NCBI GenBank assembly: GCA_046543225.1
Contig: JBKGZW010000094.1
Span: 1-11,690, forward strand
Origin: SKKL01 sp046543225
GTDB taxonomy: Bacteria > Actinomycetota > Acidimicrobiia > Acidimicrobiales > SKKL01
Direction of reading: 5' to 3'
DNA length: 11,690 bases
Both the position numbers and the translations under genes were made by a program. Of this stretch, positions 1 through 6,700 are shown one piece after another. How positions within the stretch are numbered: the first letter of the stretch is position 1; each line of letters opens with the position of its first letter. Under the pieces are notes generated by a model that did not search any database, was not told the DNA's origin, and was given only the letters and a program-made list of their open reading frames with translations.

Positions 1-327
1 AAGCACGTCGTTTCCGACACCCTGACCGAGGACGACCTCACGTGGGGTCCCACCGCGTTGATCCGTGGCGCTGACCTGGTCGAGTCGGTGACGGCGCTAC
101 GGGAGCGGCCGGGGGGCCTCGTCAGCGTCATGGGCAGCGCCCAGCTCGTTCGTTCGCTGCTCGAGGCCGATCTCGTCGATCAGATGCTTCTCATGATCGA
201 GCCGATCATTCTCGGTGGCGGCAAGACGATCTTCGCCGCCGATGGAGCGTCCCGTGTCTTCGATCTGGTGTCGTCGGCGACGACGTCGACGGGCGTGCAG
301 GTCTGTCGCTACCAGCGGGCACGATGA
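1..327 (+). CDS. RibD-C/dihydrofolate reductase-like protein, 5' end missing
   Basis: The frame is open from base 1 and ends at TGA 325-327. This leaves about 108 residues, the C-terminal half of a family that is usually 180-200 residues long. The visible part starts with KHVVSDTLTEDD. It then has LIRGADLVESVTALRE, the GSAQLVRSLLEADLVDQ helix region and IEPIILGGGKTIF, which match the C-terminal NADPH-binding half of the RibD-C/DHFR-like fold. Family members are NAD(P)H-dependent reductases of mostly unknown substrate, and I infer no specific one here. The first in-frame ATG is inside the window (58) but is not the start, because homologous sequence continues upstream of it. It is convergent with the VOC gene, with 37 bases between the stops. 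A second member of the same superfamily lies at 1610-2170. Confidence 0.85.
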   Translation, partial: KHVVSDTLTEDDLTWGPTALIRGADLVESVTALRERPGGLVSVMGSAQLVRSLLEADLVDQMLLMIEPIILGGGKTIFAADGASRVFDLVSSATTSTGVQVCRYQRAR

Positions 328-364
328 TCGCGAAGGAACCCCATGGCTGACACTTTCTCGGCGA

Positions 365-718
365 TTAGGACGGGTTGCCGCTGGCGATGCAGAACTCGTT
401 GCCTTCGACGTCGGCGAGGGTGGTCCAGCGCACGCCCCACTCGTCGTGGTCGTCGAGGCGGGTCGCCCCGAGCGAGACGAGGCGTTCGACGGCGGCCTCG
501 CGGTCGTCGGCGTGCAGGTCGAGGTGCATCCGGTTCTTGGTGGACTTGGGCTCGGGGACCTTGATGAAGAACATGCTGATGCGGCTGTGGTCGTGCCGGT
601 CGATCGAGGCGAAGTACTCGCTGGCGTCGTCGTCGACCTTGCGATCGAGGGCGGCCGCCCAGAAGGCGGAGACGGCGAGCGGGTCGTCGCAGTCGGTGGT
701 CACGTTGGCCAGGTGCAT
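365..718 (-). CDS. VOC family (glyoxalase-like) protein
   Basis: 117 residues, beginning MHLANVTTDCDDPLAVSAFW. It looks like a small single VOC/glyoxalase-like module: the N-terminal strand and 'DDPLAVSAFWAAALDRKV' helix, a central NRMHLDLHADDREAAVERL segment, and the closing TLADVEGNEFCIAS. VOC proteins are metal-dependent enzymes or drug-binding resistance proteins, and the substrate cannot be told from sequence. I chose ATG 718 over GTG 724 because a GAGGAG ribosome-binding site (728-733) lies 8 nt before the ATG but only 2 nt before the GTG. The GTG would overlap the MerR stop in a GTGA. Either way the gene follows the MerR gene with essentially no gap, so it is probably translationally coupled and shares the MerR promoter. 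The MerR regulator may therefore sense the molecule this protein binds or modifies. Confidence 0.88.
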   Translation of the reverse strand: MHLANVTTDCDDPLAVSAFWAAALDRKVDDDASEYFASIDRHDHSRISMFFIKVPEPKSTKNRMHLDLHADDREAAVERLVSLGATRLDDHDEWGVRWTTLADVEGNEFCIASGNPS

Positions 719-720
719 GG

Positions 721-1560
721 TCACAGCTCCTCGGGTGGTTCGACCGGCCAGCAGATCTCGGTCCGGTACTGGGTGGGATCGTCGGTGTCGGTGGGGCTCA
801 CCAGGTACTGCTCGCGAACGGGTTCGGTCGGGTGGGGTCGAGCGTGGCGGGCGACCCATGCGCCGAGCGCTCGGTAGGTGTCGCCGATGGTCTCGTAGCC
901 GCCGGCGTGGACCAGCACGGCGCACTCGACCGGGGCCAGCCCACCGAGCTCGACCCCCACGACTCGTGAGTCGTCGGGAAGCGGCGCCTCGTCGGCGACG
1001 GGCACATACGCGGTGATCGACTGGGGTCCGTCGTCGGCGATGGTCGGCGGGTAGCAGGCGCCGGCCGGTCCCGACGGCAGGGCGCCCGCGTGCGCGATGG
1101 CCTCGTCGAGGAGCGCGAAGGCACTGCCGAGCCACGAGGGGAAGTCGGCCTCGGCGACGTCCCCGGTCACCGCGAAGGTGCGGGTGGCCTTCTCGGTGCG
1201 CAGGTGCACCGGCGTGTTGACCAGGGCCGCTGGCTCGCTCTGCAGGGCCGAGACGATCTGGGTCACCTCGGCGAGACGGGCCTCCATCGCCTGGCGGTGC
1301 GTCGCCAGGATCTCCTTGGTGCGGGCCGGGTCACGGGCCTCGAGGATCGCTCGAACATCGGCGAGGGGCAGATCGAGGGCCCGCAGTCGCGCGATGACGG
1401 CGGCGTCGGTCAGCTGGTCGATCGAGTAGCGGCGGTATCCCGTCTGGGGGTCGATGTCGACCGGGACGAGGATCCCGAGCTCGTGGTAGGCCCGGAGCTG
1501 TTTCACCGAGACGAGGCTGGCCCGGGAGAAGGCGCCGATCGTGAGGAGTCCGTCGGTCAT
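721..1560 (-). CDS. MerR-family regulator with GyrI-like effector-binding domain
   Basis: 279 residues. Residues about 5-75 form the MerR winged helix-turn-helix (LTIGAFSRASLVSVKQLRAY, then the GYRRYS wing and the LPLADVRAIL helix). Residues about 76-115 are a charged dimerisation helix. Residues about 117-279 look like a GyrI/BmrR-type ligand-binding domain (VHLRTEKATRTFAV near its start, VREQYLVSP and TEICWPV near its end). Proteins of this architecture bind hydrophobic or cationic drugs and untwist a promoter with a long spacer to activate it. Exactly such a promoter lies directly before this gene (1561-1597), so it probably controls itself and the VOC gene behind it. The start is ATG 1560-1558, which coincides with the expected transcription start, so the mRNA is probably leaderless. 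The natural ligand is unknown. Confidence 0.92.
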   Translation of the reverse strand: MTDGLLTIGAFSRASLVSVKQLRAYHELGILVPVDIDPQTGYRRYSIDQLTDAAVIARLRALDLPLADVRAILEARDPARTKEILATHRQAMEARLAEVTQIVSALQSEPAALVNTPVHLRTEKATRTFAVTGDVAEADFPSWLGSAFALLDEAIAHAGALPSGPAGACYPPTIADDGPQSITAYVPVADEAPLPDDSRVVGVELGGLAPVECAVLVHAGGYETIGDTYRALGAWVARHARPHPTEPVREQYLVSPTDTDDPTQYRTEICWPVEPPEEL

Positions 1561-1597
1561 GGAGCGATCATCGACCCTCCCTCGGAGGGAGAGTCAA
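1561..1597 (-). promoter_or_regulatory. MerR-type promoter/operator of the MerR-VOC operon
   Basis: Read on the minus strand: a -35 box TTGACT (1597-1592), a 19-bp spacer (1591-1573), then GATGAT (1572-1567, 4 of 6 matches to TATAAT). Six bases later comes the ATG of the MerR gene. The spacer contains the perfect 15-bp palindrome CTCCCTCGGAGGGAG (1577-1591). Allowing one mismatched pair, the dyad extends to 1573-1595. An overlong 19-bp spacer with a dyad between the boxes is the hallmark of MerR-activated promoters. The predicted transcription start falls on or next to the start codon. Confidence 0.85.
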
Positions 1598-1609
1598 GGC
1601 TCGTCGGGA

Positions 1610-2170
1610 TCAGGGGCGGGGGCGGTAGCTGAGGTAGAGGGTGCCGTTGTCGAAGCGGCGCTCGTCGAGGAGCTCGAGGTCTAGGCGCAGGTCGGTGGGG
1701 AAGACCGGGGTGCCGGAGCCGATGACGACCGGCACGACATAGAGCCGGATCTCGTCGACGAGCCCCGCTCGGAGCGCGGACGCGGCGAGGGTGGCACCGC
1801 CGATGGCGATCTCGGCGTCGGCGGTGGCCTTCAGGTCTCGGATCTCGTCGGGATCGAAGGTCTTGGCCAGGCGGGTGCGGGACGTCCAGGTGCCGTCGAG
1901 GGTGGTCGAGTAGACGATCTTCTCGCAGCGCTTCCACATCTGGGCGTAGTCGGCCATCTCGGGCGATTGGTCGGCGAGAGAGGGGTCGGTCTCCCAGACC
2001 GCCATCGTCTCGTAGAGGTGGCGCCCGTAGAGGTTGGTGCCGACCTCGCGTTCACGGTCGTTGATGAAGGCGTGGACCTCGGCGCTGGGTTCGGCCCACT
2101 CGAAGTTCCCGTCGGTGTCGTTGATGTACCCGTCGAGCGAACAGATCATGGAGTAGCTCAGGATGGCCAT
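1610..2170 (-). CDS. RibD-C/dihydrofolate reductase-like protein
   Basis: 186 residues, a full-length member of the YwjB/RibD-C type. It opens with ILSYSMICSLDGYIND, the typical 'S.DG.I' start of the fold. It continues with GTNLYGRHLYETM (NADPH-site 'GR.TYE' motif) and EKIVYSTTL, and ends with AIGGATLAASALRAGLVDE and YVVPVVIGSGTPVFP. The family comprises NAD(P)H-dependent reductases related to riboflavin-pathway RibD and to DHFR, and most members have no known substrate. ATG 2170 is the natural start because conserved sequence begins at residue 2. It lies 49 bases before the MerR gene on the same strand, but MerR has its own promoter between them. It is a paralogue-like neighbour of the partial gene at 1-327. 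Confidence 0.88.
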   Translation of the reverse strand: MAILSYSMICSLDGYINDTDGNFEWAEPSAEVHAFINDREREVGTNLYGRHLYETMAVWETDPSLADQSPEMADYAQMWKRCEKIVYSTTLDGTWTSRTRLAKTFDPDEIRDLKATADAEIAIGGATLAASALRAGLVDEIRLYVVPVVIGSGTPVFPTDLRLDLELLDERRFDNGTLYLSYRPRP

Positions 2171-2179
2171 GTGGGGGTG

Positions 2180-2185
2180 ACCCTA
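2180..2185 (-). promoter_or_regulatory. Possible -10 box (TAGGGT) of the DHFR-like gene
   Basis: On the minus strand TAGGGT lies 9 nt before ATG 2170. It fits TANNNT and the recurring short distance seen at other genes here, but it is the longest spacing of the set. No ribosome-binding site is evident. A weak call on its own. Confidence 0.3.
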
Positions 2186-2213
2186 TGAGGCGCCGCTACT
2201 CATCGGCGAGGGG

Positions 2214-2555
2214 CTATGGCACGTTGAGGATGAGGCCGACCGTCTCGCGGATCTGGGTGAGGATCGCCGGTCCGACGTTGCCGCGAGTGTTGATCGCTGG
2301 TGACGGTGACACCGCTCGCAGGTGCTGGCACTGGGCGGCGGAGGTGACATCCAGTCCGTTGCTGGGATCAGGATCGATGCGGATCTCCGACGGCAGGTCG
2401 CGCCATGTGGAGGTGAGCGGCACGACATGGGCCACCGTCGGGGCACGGTCGAGGATGCGCTGAGCAGTGATCACCACCGCGGGATGTCGGAAGCCAGCTT
2501 CGCTCCCGGCTGGGATTCCGAGGTCGAGGTCGATGACGTCACCCGAGGTCAGCAT
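2214..2555 (-). CDS. MazF/PemK-family mRNA interferase toxin
   Basis: 113 residues, the normal MazF length. The N-terminus SGDVIDLDLGIPAGSEAGF followed by RHPAVVIT is the family signature strand-loop, with the active-site Arg in 'RHP'. Later come HVVPLTST, AAQCQHLRAVS and the closing ILTQIRETVGLIL. MazF toxins are ribosome-independent or ribosome-associated endoribonucleases that cut mRNA, and they are neutralised by the cognate antitoxin. ATG 2555 places the first conserved strand at residue 4 and overlaps the antitoxin gene by 17 bases, a usual toxin-antitoxin arrangement that couples translation. No frameshift or missing key residue was seen, so it may be active. The cleavage specificity cannot be predicted. 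Confidence 0.9.
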   Translation of the reverse strand: MLTSGDVIDLDLGIPAGSEAGFRHPAVVITAQRILDRAPTVAHVVPLTSTWRDLPSEIRIDPDPSNGLDVTSAAQCQHLRAVSPSPAINTRGNVGPAILTQIRETVGLILNVP

Positions 2556-2733
2556 CGAGCCACCGTCGCTCGTCGTCGCTCAGCGGGGTCGCGAGGGCGT
2601 CGCCGAGTCGGTCTTGACGAAGGGCCCGAACCGCCAGGGTGACGGTGTGGCCGACGGTGGTGCCGAGCTGATCCGCGAGGCGCTTGAGCTCCTCGTGGGT
2701 GGTGGAGTCGATCCGCACGCTGGTGCTGTGCAT
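2539..2733 (-). CDS. MazE-like antitoxin (ribbon-helix-helix type)
   Basis: 64 residues: MHSTSVRIDSTTHEELKRLA, then a second helix (GTTVGHTVTLAVRALRQDRL) and an acidic tail LSDDERRWLDADLG. The short strand 'TSVRID' plus two helices is a ribbon-helix-helix DNA-binding fold. The acidic tail is the likely toxin-wrapping segment. RHH antitoxins bind the toxin and repress their own operon. I prefer ATG 2733 over the upstream ATG 2760. The added residues MPERCMLIC do not suit the fold, and the -10-like TATGCT at 2746-2741 ends 7 nt before ATG 2733, implying a leaderless start there. The 3' end overlaps the toxin gene. Confidence 0.85.
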   Translation of the reverse strand: MHSTSVRIDSTTHEELKRLADQLGTTVGHTVTLAVRALRQDRLGDALATPLSDDERRWLDADLG

Positions 2734-2740
2734 GCAGATC

Positions 2741-2746
2741 AGCATA
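2741..2746 (-). promoter_or_regulatory. -10 box (TATGCT) of the MazEF-like operon, leaderless
   Basis: TATGCT on the minus strand matches TATAAT at 4 of 6 positions, including T1, A2 and T6. It is 7 nt from the preferred antitoxin ATG, so transcription should begin at about the start codon. No clear -35 box was seen, which is common for actinobacterial promoters. Confidence 0.5.
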
Positions 2747-2752
2747 CAGCGC

Positions 2753-3136
2753 TCAGGCATGATCGCCGCTGAGGGTGTGACGGCCGAGGTAGGCGTCGGG
2801 TGCGAGGTAGACGAGGTGGTCGAGGAACTCGGTGTCGATCCGGTCGATCAGGTCCTCGACCGCGCGGTCGGGATGGCCGGTCTCCACCTCGAAGAGCACG
2901 CCTCCGGCAGCGTCGAGCACACGCTCGACGCGGAGCACGGTCAGCCAGTCCTCGTTGATGTGGCCGTGGACCTCCACCGCGGAGGAGCCAGGAAGGACCT
3001 CTCGCAGCAGGTCGATGATGACCGCCGGCAGCATTTCGACCAGCTCACGACCGAGCCGTGAGTGCTGGTCCAGGAGGGTGCGGTACCGGCTCCGCAGTTC
3101 GTAGTCGGGGACATGTCCGCCGTCGTCATTCGCCAT
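2753..3136 (-). CDS. Conserved-looking hypothetical protein upstream of MazEF
   Basis: 127 residues that I do not recognise. The sequence has a normal soluble composition, no membrane segment and no signal peptide. The N-terminal half is predicted helical (YELRSRYRTLLDQHSRLGRE, then ELVEMLPAVIIDLLREVL). The middle has strand-like stretches (AVEVHGHINEDWLTVLRVER and GGVLFEVETG). The last third is acidic with a DLIDRIDTEFLDHL helix. The start ATG 3136 is supported by a TACCGT -10-like box 6 nt upstream. Its stop is 19 bases before the preferred antitoxin start on the same strand, so it may be co-transcribed with the toxin-antitoxin pair. Whether it is a third component of that module is unknown. 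Confidence 0.7.
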   Translation of the reverse strand: MANDDGGHVPDYELRSRYRTLLDQHSRLGRELVEMLPAVIIDLLREVLPGSSAVEVHGHINEDWLTVLRVERVLDAAGGVLFEVETGHPDRAVEDLIDRIDTEFLDHLVYLAPDAYLGRHTLSGDHA

Positions 3137-3142
3137 GGCAGA

Positions 3143-3148
3143 ACGGTA
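3143..3148 (-). promoter_or_regulatory. -10 box (TACCGT) of the 127-aa hypothetical gene, leaderless
   Basis: TACCGT (TANNNT) on the minus strand ends 6 nt before ATG 3136. No Shine-Dalgarno sequence fits in the gap, so the transcript is probably leaderless. No convincing -35 box. Confidence 0.45.
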
Positions 3149-3161
3149 CTGAGGGCGTATG

Positions 3162-3216
3162 ACACCACAGAGCGGCGCCCTGCTCGACGAGCTGAGGGGT
3201 ACTGACGCTGTGGTGT
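3162..3216. repeat. 55-bp intergenic inverted repeat with nested palindrome
   Basis: The arms ACACCACAG (3162-3170) and CTGTGGTGT (3208-3216) are perfect 9-bp reverse complements. Inside them is the perfect 11-bp palindrome GCTCGACGAGC (3182-3192), flanked by CCCT/AGGG. It lies between the stop of the suspected toxin gene (3227) and the promoter of the 127-aa gene. It could fold in RNA as a terminator-like or processing structure, or be a small mobile remnant. There is no T-run. Confidence 0.5.
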
Positions 3217-3231
3217 GGTAGTCCGGCTACC
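3217..3231 (-). terminator. Possible hairpin at the end of the suspected toxin gene
   Basis: GGTAG (3217-3221) and CTACC (3227-3231) pair around a 5-base loop and overlap the toxin stop codon TAG 3229-3227. The hairpin directly abuts the larger inverted repeat. With a 5-bp stem and no U-tract it is at best a weak terminator. Confidence 0.2.
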
Positions 3232-3538
3232 AATCGGCGTCGCGGTCGATGTCCACCTGTAGGAGTTCGATGGAGCCGTCCCTGGTGAGCTGGCCAACGA
3301 CCGCGAACCGGGGCACGAGCAGACCCTCGGCGATCAGTATCCGGTAGTCGCTGCGGCCGTCGACTCGTAGGGAGATCGTCGAATCCCGTCGCGAATCGGT
3401 CGACGATCCGAATGAGCTCGTAAGTCTGAAGTCGTTGACTGATGGCTCGCCGCTCGGGCCGCGCTCGGGACGAAGCTGTTGATCGAGGTCGTCGAAGAAC
3501 GCCGCCGTGGCCCTGACGATCCGCCGTGGAGAACTCAA
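3227..3538 (-). CDS. Suspected toxin of a type II toxin-antitoxin pair, with two compensating frameshifts
   Basis: As read, 103 residues from TTG 3538, whose TTGA overlaps the stop of the small gene before it. The start SSPRRIVRATAAFFDDLDQQ and the end SDYRILIAEGLLVPRFAVVG then QLTRDGSIELLQVDIDRDAD look like a real, perhaps RelE/ParE-like, small protein. Between them (about 3427 to 3365) the frame gives an unlikely Ser/Thr/Arg-rich run. The neighbouring frame over the same bases gives QTYELIRIVDRFATGFDDLP, a much more protein-like segment with better GC at third positions. I infer a base lost near 3427 and one gained near 3365, so about 21 residues are out of frame. This may be sequencing error or true decay. 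The toxin role rests on the size, the 4-base overlap and the antitoxin-like partner. Confidence 0.55.
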   Translation of the reverse strand: MSSPRRIVRATAAFFDDLDQQLRPERGPSGEPSVNDFRLTSSFGSSTDSRRDSTISLRVDGRSDYRILIAEGLLVPRFAVVGQLTRDGSIELLQVDIDRDADW

Positions 3539-3711
3539 GCCTTGGAACGCTCCGAGGAGTCGGCTCGCTGTTGGACCCGCTCGCGTACTCGTTCGAGGAA
3601 CTCCGAGGGCACCTGGTCGAGATCGGTGATCACGCTGCGTTCGAAGAGGGCGTCTTGCTCGGCGGGGCTCATCTGCTCGAGCTCTGCTGCGGTCCACACC
3701 TTTCCGGCCAT
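3535..3711 (-). CDS. Suspected small antitoxin, 58 aa
   Basis: 58 residues starting at ATG 3711 and ending in TGA 3537-3535. It contains MAGKVWTAAELEQMSPAEQD, then ALFERSVITDLDQVPSEFLE and RVRERVQQRADSSERSKA. The pattern 'W(T)..EL..MSPAEQDA.F..S...DL..VP..FL.RVR.RV..R' is one I associate from memory with small actinobacterial antitoxin-like genes that precede a RelE-like partner. It is mostly helical and charged, with no membrane segment. Its stop overlaps the TTG start of the next gene by 4 bases, showing translational coupling. A TACGCT -10-like box lies 6 nt upstream of the ATG, and the gene is divergent from the helicase gene with 77 bases between the starts. It is a real coding frame by composition; the antitoxin role is inferred. 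Confidence 0.7.
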   Translation of the reverse strand: MAGKVWTAAELEQMSPAEQDALFERSVITDLDQVPSEFLERVRERVQQRADSSERSKA

Positions 3712-3717
3712 GGCCTC

Positions 3718-3723
3718 AGCGTA
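3718..3723 (-). promoter_or_regulatory. -10 box (TACGCT) of the small antitoxin-like gene, leaderless
   Basis: On the minus strand TACGCT ends 6 nt before ATG 3711. It fits TANNNT, and transcription would start at about the ATG. It belongs to a divergent promoter region shared with the helicase gene. Confidence 0.45.
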
Positions 3724-3774
3724 CCGAGCGACGCGGCCTGGCGATAGGTCCCGACACCCGCCGGGGCGAGCTCC

Positions 3775-3780
3775 TAGCCT
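3775..3780 (+). promoter_or_regulatory. -10 box (TAGCCT) of the helicase-nuclease gene, leaderless
   Basis: TAGCCT lies 8 nt before GTG 3789 and fits TANNNT. No Shine-Dalgarno sequence is present between it and the start, so a near-leaderless transcript is likely. Confidence 0.4.
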
Positions 3781-3788
3781 CGAGCCCC

Positions 3789-6700
3789 GTGGGCGAGCTG
3801 GAGCGCGGGCTGTACGAGGAGTTGGTCACCGAGGGGTTGCGCCCGGTGATCGACGAGCTCGATCCGGCCTTGCGCCGACTCCAGGCGCTCGACCCGGCCG
3901 AGGCTCCCGACCGGATCGCCTTGCACCTGGCCCGCCAGATCGAGCTGGCGTTGGCGTCGCTCGGCGACCAGCGGCGGGTCGAGGTCGGCATCGAGGTGGC
4001 CCGCACGCTGCTCGCCCGGTTGACCGAGGTGACCGACGTCGACACCGCCGACGAGCGGCCCGATCCCGCGGCCGAGGTGTTGCGGGCGGTCTATGGCCGT
4101 CGCCCCGACGGCACCGCGGAGAAGATCGTCGAGCCGCTCATCCCGCTGTTGGACTCGACGCTGCTCACCAACTCACCCGACGAGCCGGCGCTCGCCAAAC
4201 AGATCGAGGCCGAGATCGATTCGGCGCAGTCGATCGACGTGGTGATGGCGTTCATCCGCCGCTCGGGAATCCGCCCGTTCCTCGATCCGCTGCGCCGCCA
4301 CTGCGAGGCCGGTCGGGGGCTGCGGGTCCTCACCACCACCTACACCAACTCCACCGAGCGGGCGGCGCTCGACGAGCTGGTCGACCTGGGGGCCGAGGTC
4401 CGGGTGTCCTATGACCAGTCGACCACCCGCCTGCACGCCAAGGCGTGGGTGTTCCACCGCCCGTCGGGGACCTCGACTGCCTATGTGGGGTCGTCCAACC
4501 TCACCCGGTCGGCCCAGGTCACCGGCCTGGAGTGGAACGTGCGGCTCTCGGCGGCACGCAACCGGTCGATCCTCGAGAAGTTCGCCGCCGTGTTCGACAC
4601 CTACTGGAGCTCCGGGGACTTCGTGGTCTATGACCCGGACCACTTCGACGAGGAGACCGAGCGGGCGGGGCGGGCCGACGCCGGTCCGCTGGTGCTGTTG
4701 AGCCCCACCGAGGTCCGGGCCGAGCCGTTCCAGGACCGGCTGTTGGAGCTGATCGAGGTGGCCCGCCGGCGGGGGCATCACCGCAACCTGTTGGTGGCCG
4801 CCACCGGCACCGGCAAGACGGTGATGGCCGCGCTCGACTACGCCCGGTTGCGCCGGCATCTGCCCCGAGCTCGGCTCCTGTTCGTCGCCCACCGCGAGGA
4901 GCTGTTGAACCAGGCGCTGGCCACGTTCCGCCATGCGCTGCGTGACGCCAGCTTCGGCGAGAAGTGGGTGGGCGGCTCCCGGCCCCAGCGGTTCGAGCAC
5001 GTGTTCGCGTCGATCCAGAGCCTGTCGGCCGCCGATCTCGACCACCTGGCGCCCGACCACTTCGACGTGGTGATCGTCGACGAGTTCCACCACGCCGCCG
5101 CCCCCACCTACGACCGGCTCCTCACCCACCTGCAGCCCATCGAGCTGCTCGGCATGACCGCCACTCCCGAACGCAGCGACGGCCGGTCGGTCCTCGGCTG
5201 GTTCGACGACCGCATCGCCGCCGAGCTGCGCCTGTGGGACGCCATCGACCAGCACCGGCTGGTGCCGTTCGCCTACTACGGCATCCACGACGGGCTCGAC
5301 CTGACCGACATCCCGTGGCGGCGGGGGCAGGGCTATGACACCGAGGCGCTGAGCACCCTGTACACCAGCACCGACGCCTGGGCCCGCACGGTGATCAACG
5401 AGCTGATGCGCCACGCCGATGACCCCGACACGATGCGGTGCCTGGGGTTCTGTGTGAGCGTGGCCCACGCCCGCTACATGGCCGAGCGATTCCGGCACCA
5501 CGGGATCGACGCGGTGGCGGTCACCGGCGACACGCCCGAGGACGAGCGGCGCCGGGCGTTGGAAGACCTGGCGTCGGGACGGGTGCGGGTGGTGTTCTCG
5601 GTCGACCTGTTCAACGAGGGGGTCGACGTGCCCGCGATCGACACCGTGCTGATGTTGCGGCCGACCGAGAGCCCGACGTTGTTCCTCCAACAGCTCGGGC
5701 GCGGTCTGCGCCGGGCCGAGGACAAGGCGTTCTGCACGGTGCTCGACTTCGTGGGCACCCACCGCCGCGAGTTCCGGTTCGACCGGCGGCTGCGGGCGCT
5801 GCTCGGCGGCACCCGCCGCGAGATCGAGCGCCAGGTCGAGGCCGGGTTCCCGTTCCTGCCGGCGGGTTGTCACATGCAGCTCGACGCCAAGGCGAGCGAG
5901 ATCGTGATCCGGAGCCTGCGCGAGGCGATCCCGTCTCGTTGGCCGACCAAGGTCGAGGAGCTGCGGCTGCTTCCCGCGAGCGCCCCGAGCCGACGCTGGC
6001 CGAGTACCTCGACGAGTCCGGTCTCGACCTGGCCGATGTGTACGACGGGTCGCGCACCTGGTCAGACTTGTGCGAGGCGGCGGGGGCCGAGACCTTGCCC
6101 GCGGGCGAGTACGAGGTGCCGTTGCGACGGGCCGTGGGCCGGTTGCTGCATCTCGATGATGACGAGCGGATCGGCTTCATCCGGGAGCTGCTCGGTTCCG
6201 CTTCGCCGCCGGACGTGGCGGCGATGCCGGAGCGGCGGCGTCGGTTGTGCCACATGCTGGTGGCATCGCTGGTCGACCAGGTGCCGGCTGCCCGTTCGAT
6301 GTCGGTGCAGGACGGGCTCGACGTGGTGTGGGCCCATCCGCAGGTGCGGGCCGAGCTGGGGCAGCTGATCGACGTGTTGCACGAGCGGGTCGACCACCTC
6401 CACGGGTCGCTCGAGGGGCATCCCGACGTGCCTCTACAGGTGCATGCCCGGTACTCGCGGATCGAGATCCTCACCGCGTTCGGTGAGGTGGAGTCGGCGA
6501 AGTCGGTGTCGTGGCAGAGCGGGGTGTGGGAGGCGAAGGCGTCTCGGAGCGAGCTGTTCGCCTTCACGCTCGACAAGAGCAGCGGCTCGTTCTCACCGAC
6601 CACGCGCTATCGGGACTACGCCATCAGCCCGAGATTGATCCACTGGGAGAGCCAGGCGTCGACGCGTGCCGACAGCGCGACAGGCCTGCGGTATCGGAAC

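Noticed and set aside
719..1135. N-terminal extension of the VOC frame up to 1135 on the minus strand
   Set aside because: The extension is Arg/Pro-rich and overlaps the MerR gene in another frame. A good ribosome-binding site places the start at 718.
2534..2541. Perfect palindrome TGACGTCA in the MazE/MazF overlap
   Set aside because: An 8-bp palindrome inside overlapping coding sequence is expected by chance, and no second copy was seen near the promoter.
2734..2760. ATG 2760 as start of the MazE-like antitoxin
   Set aside because: The added residues are Cys/Met-rich and unlike the fold. The -10 box at 2741-2746 lies downstream of that ATG and points to ATG 2733.
4173..5873. Minus-strand open frame of 566 residues opposite the helicase gene
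   Set aside because: Its product is Gly/Val/Glu/Arg-rich low-complexity sequence typical of the antisense of a GC-rich gene. The opposite strand carries clear helicase and PLD motifs.
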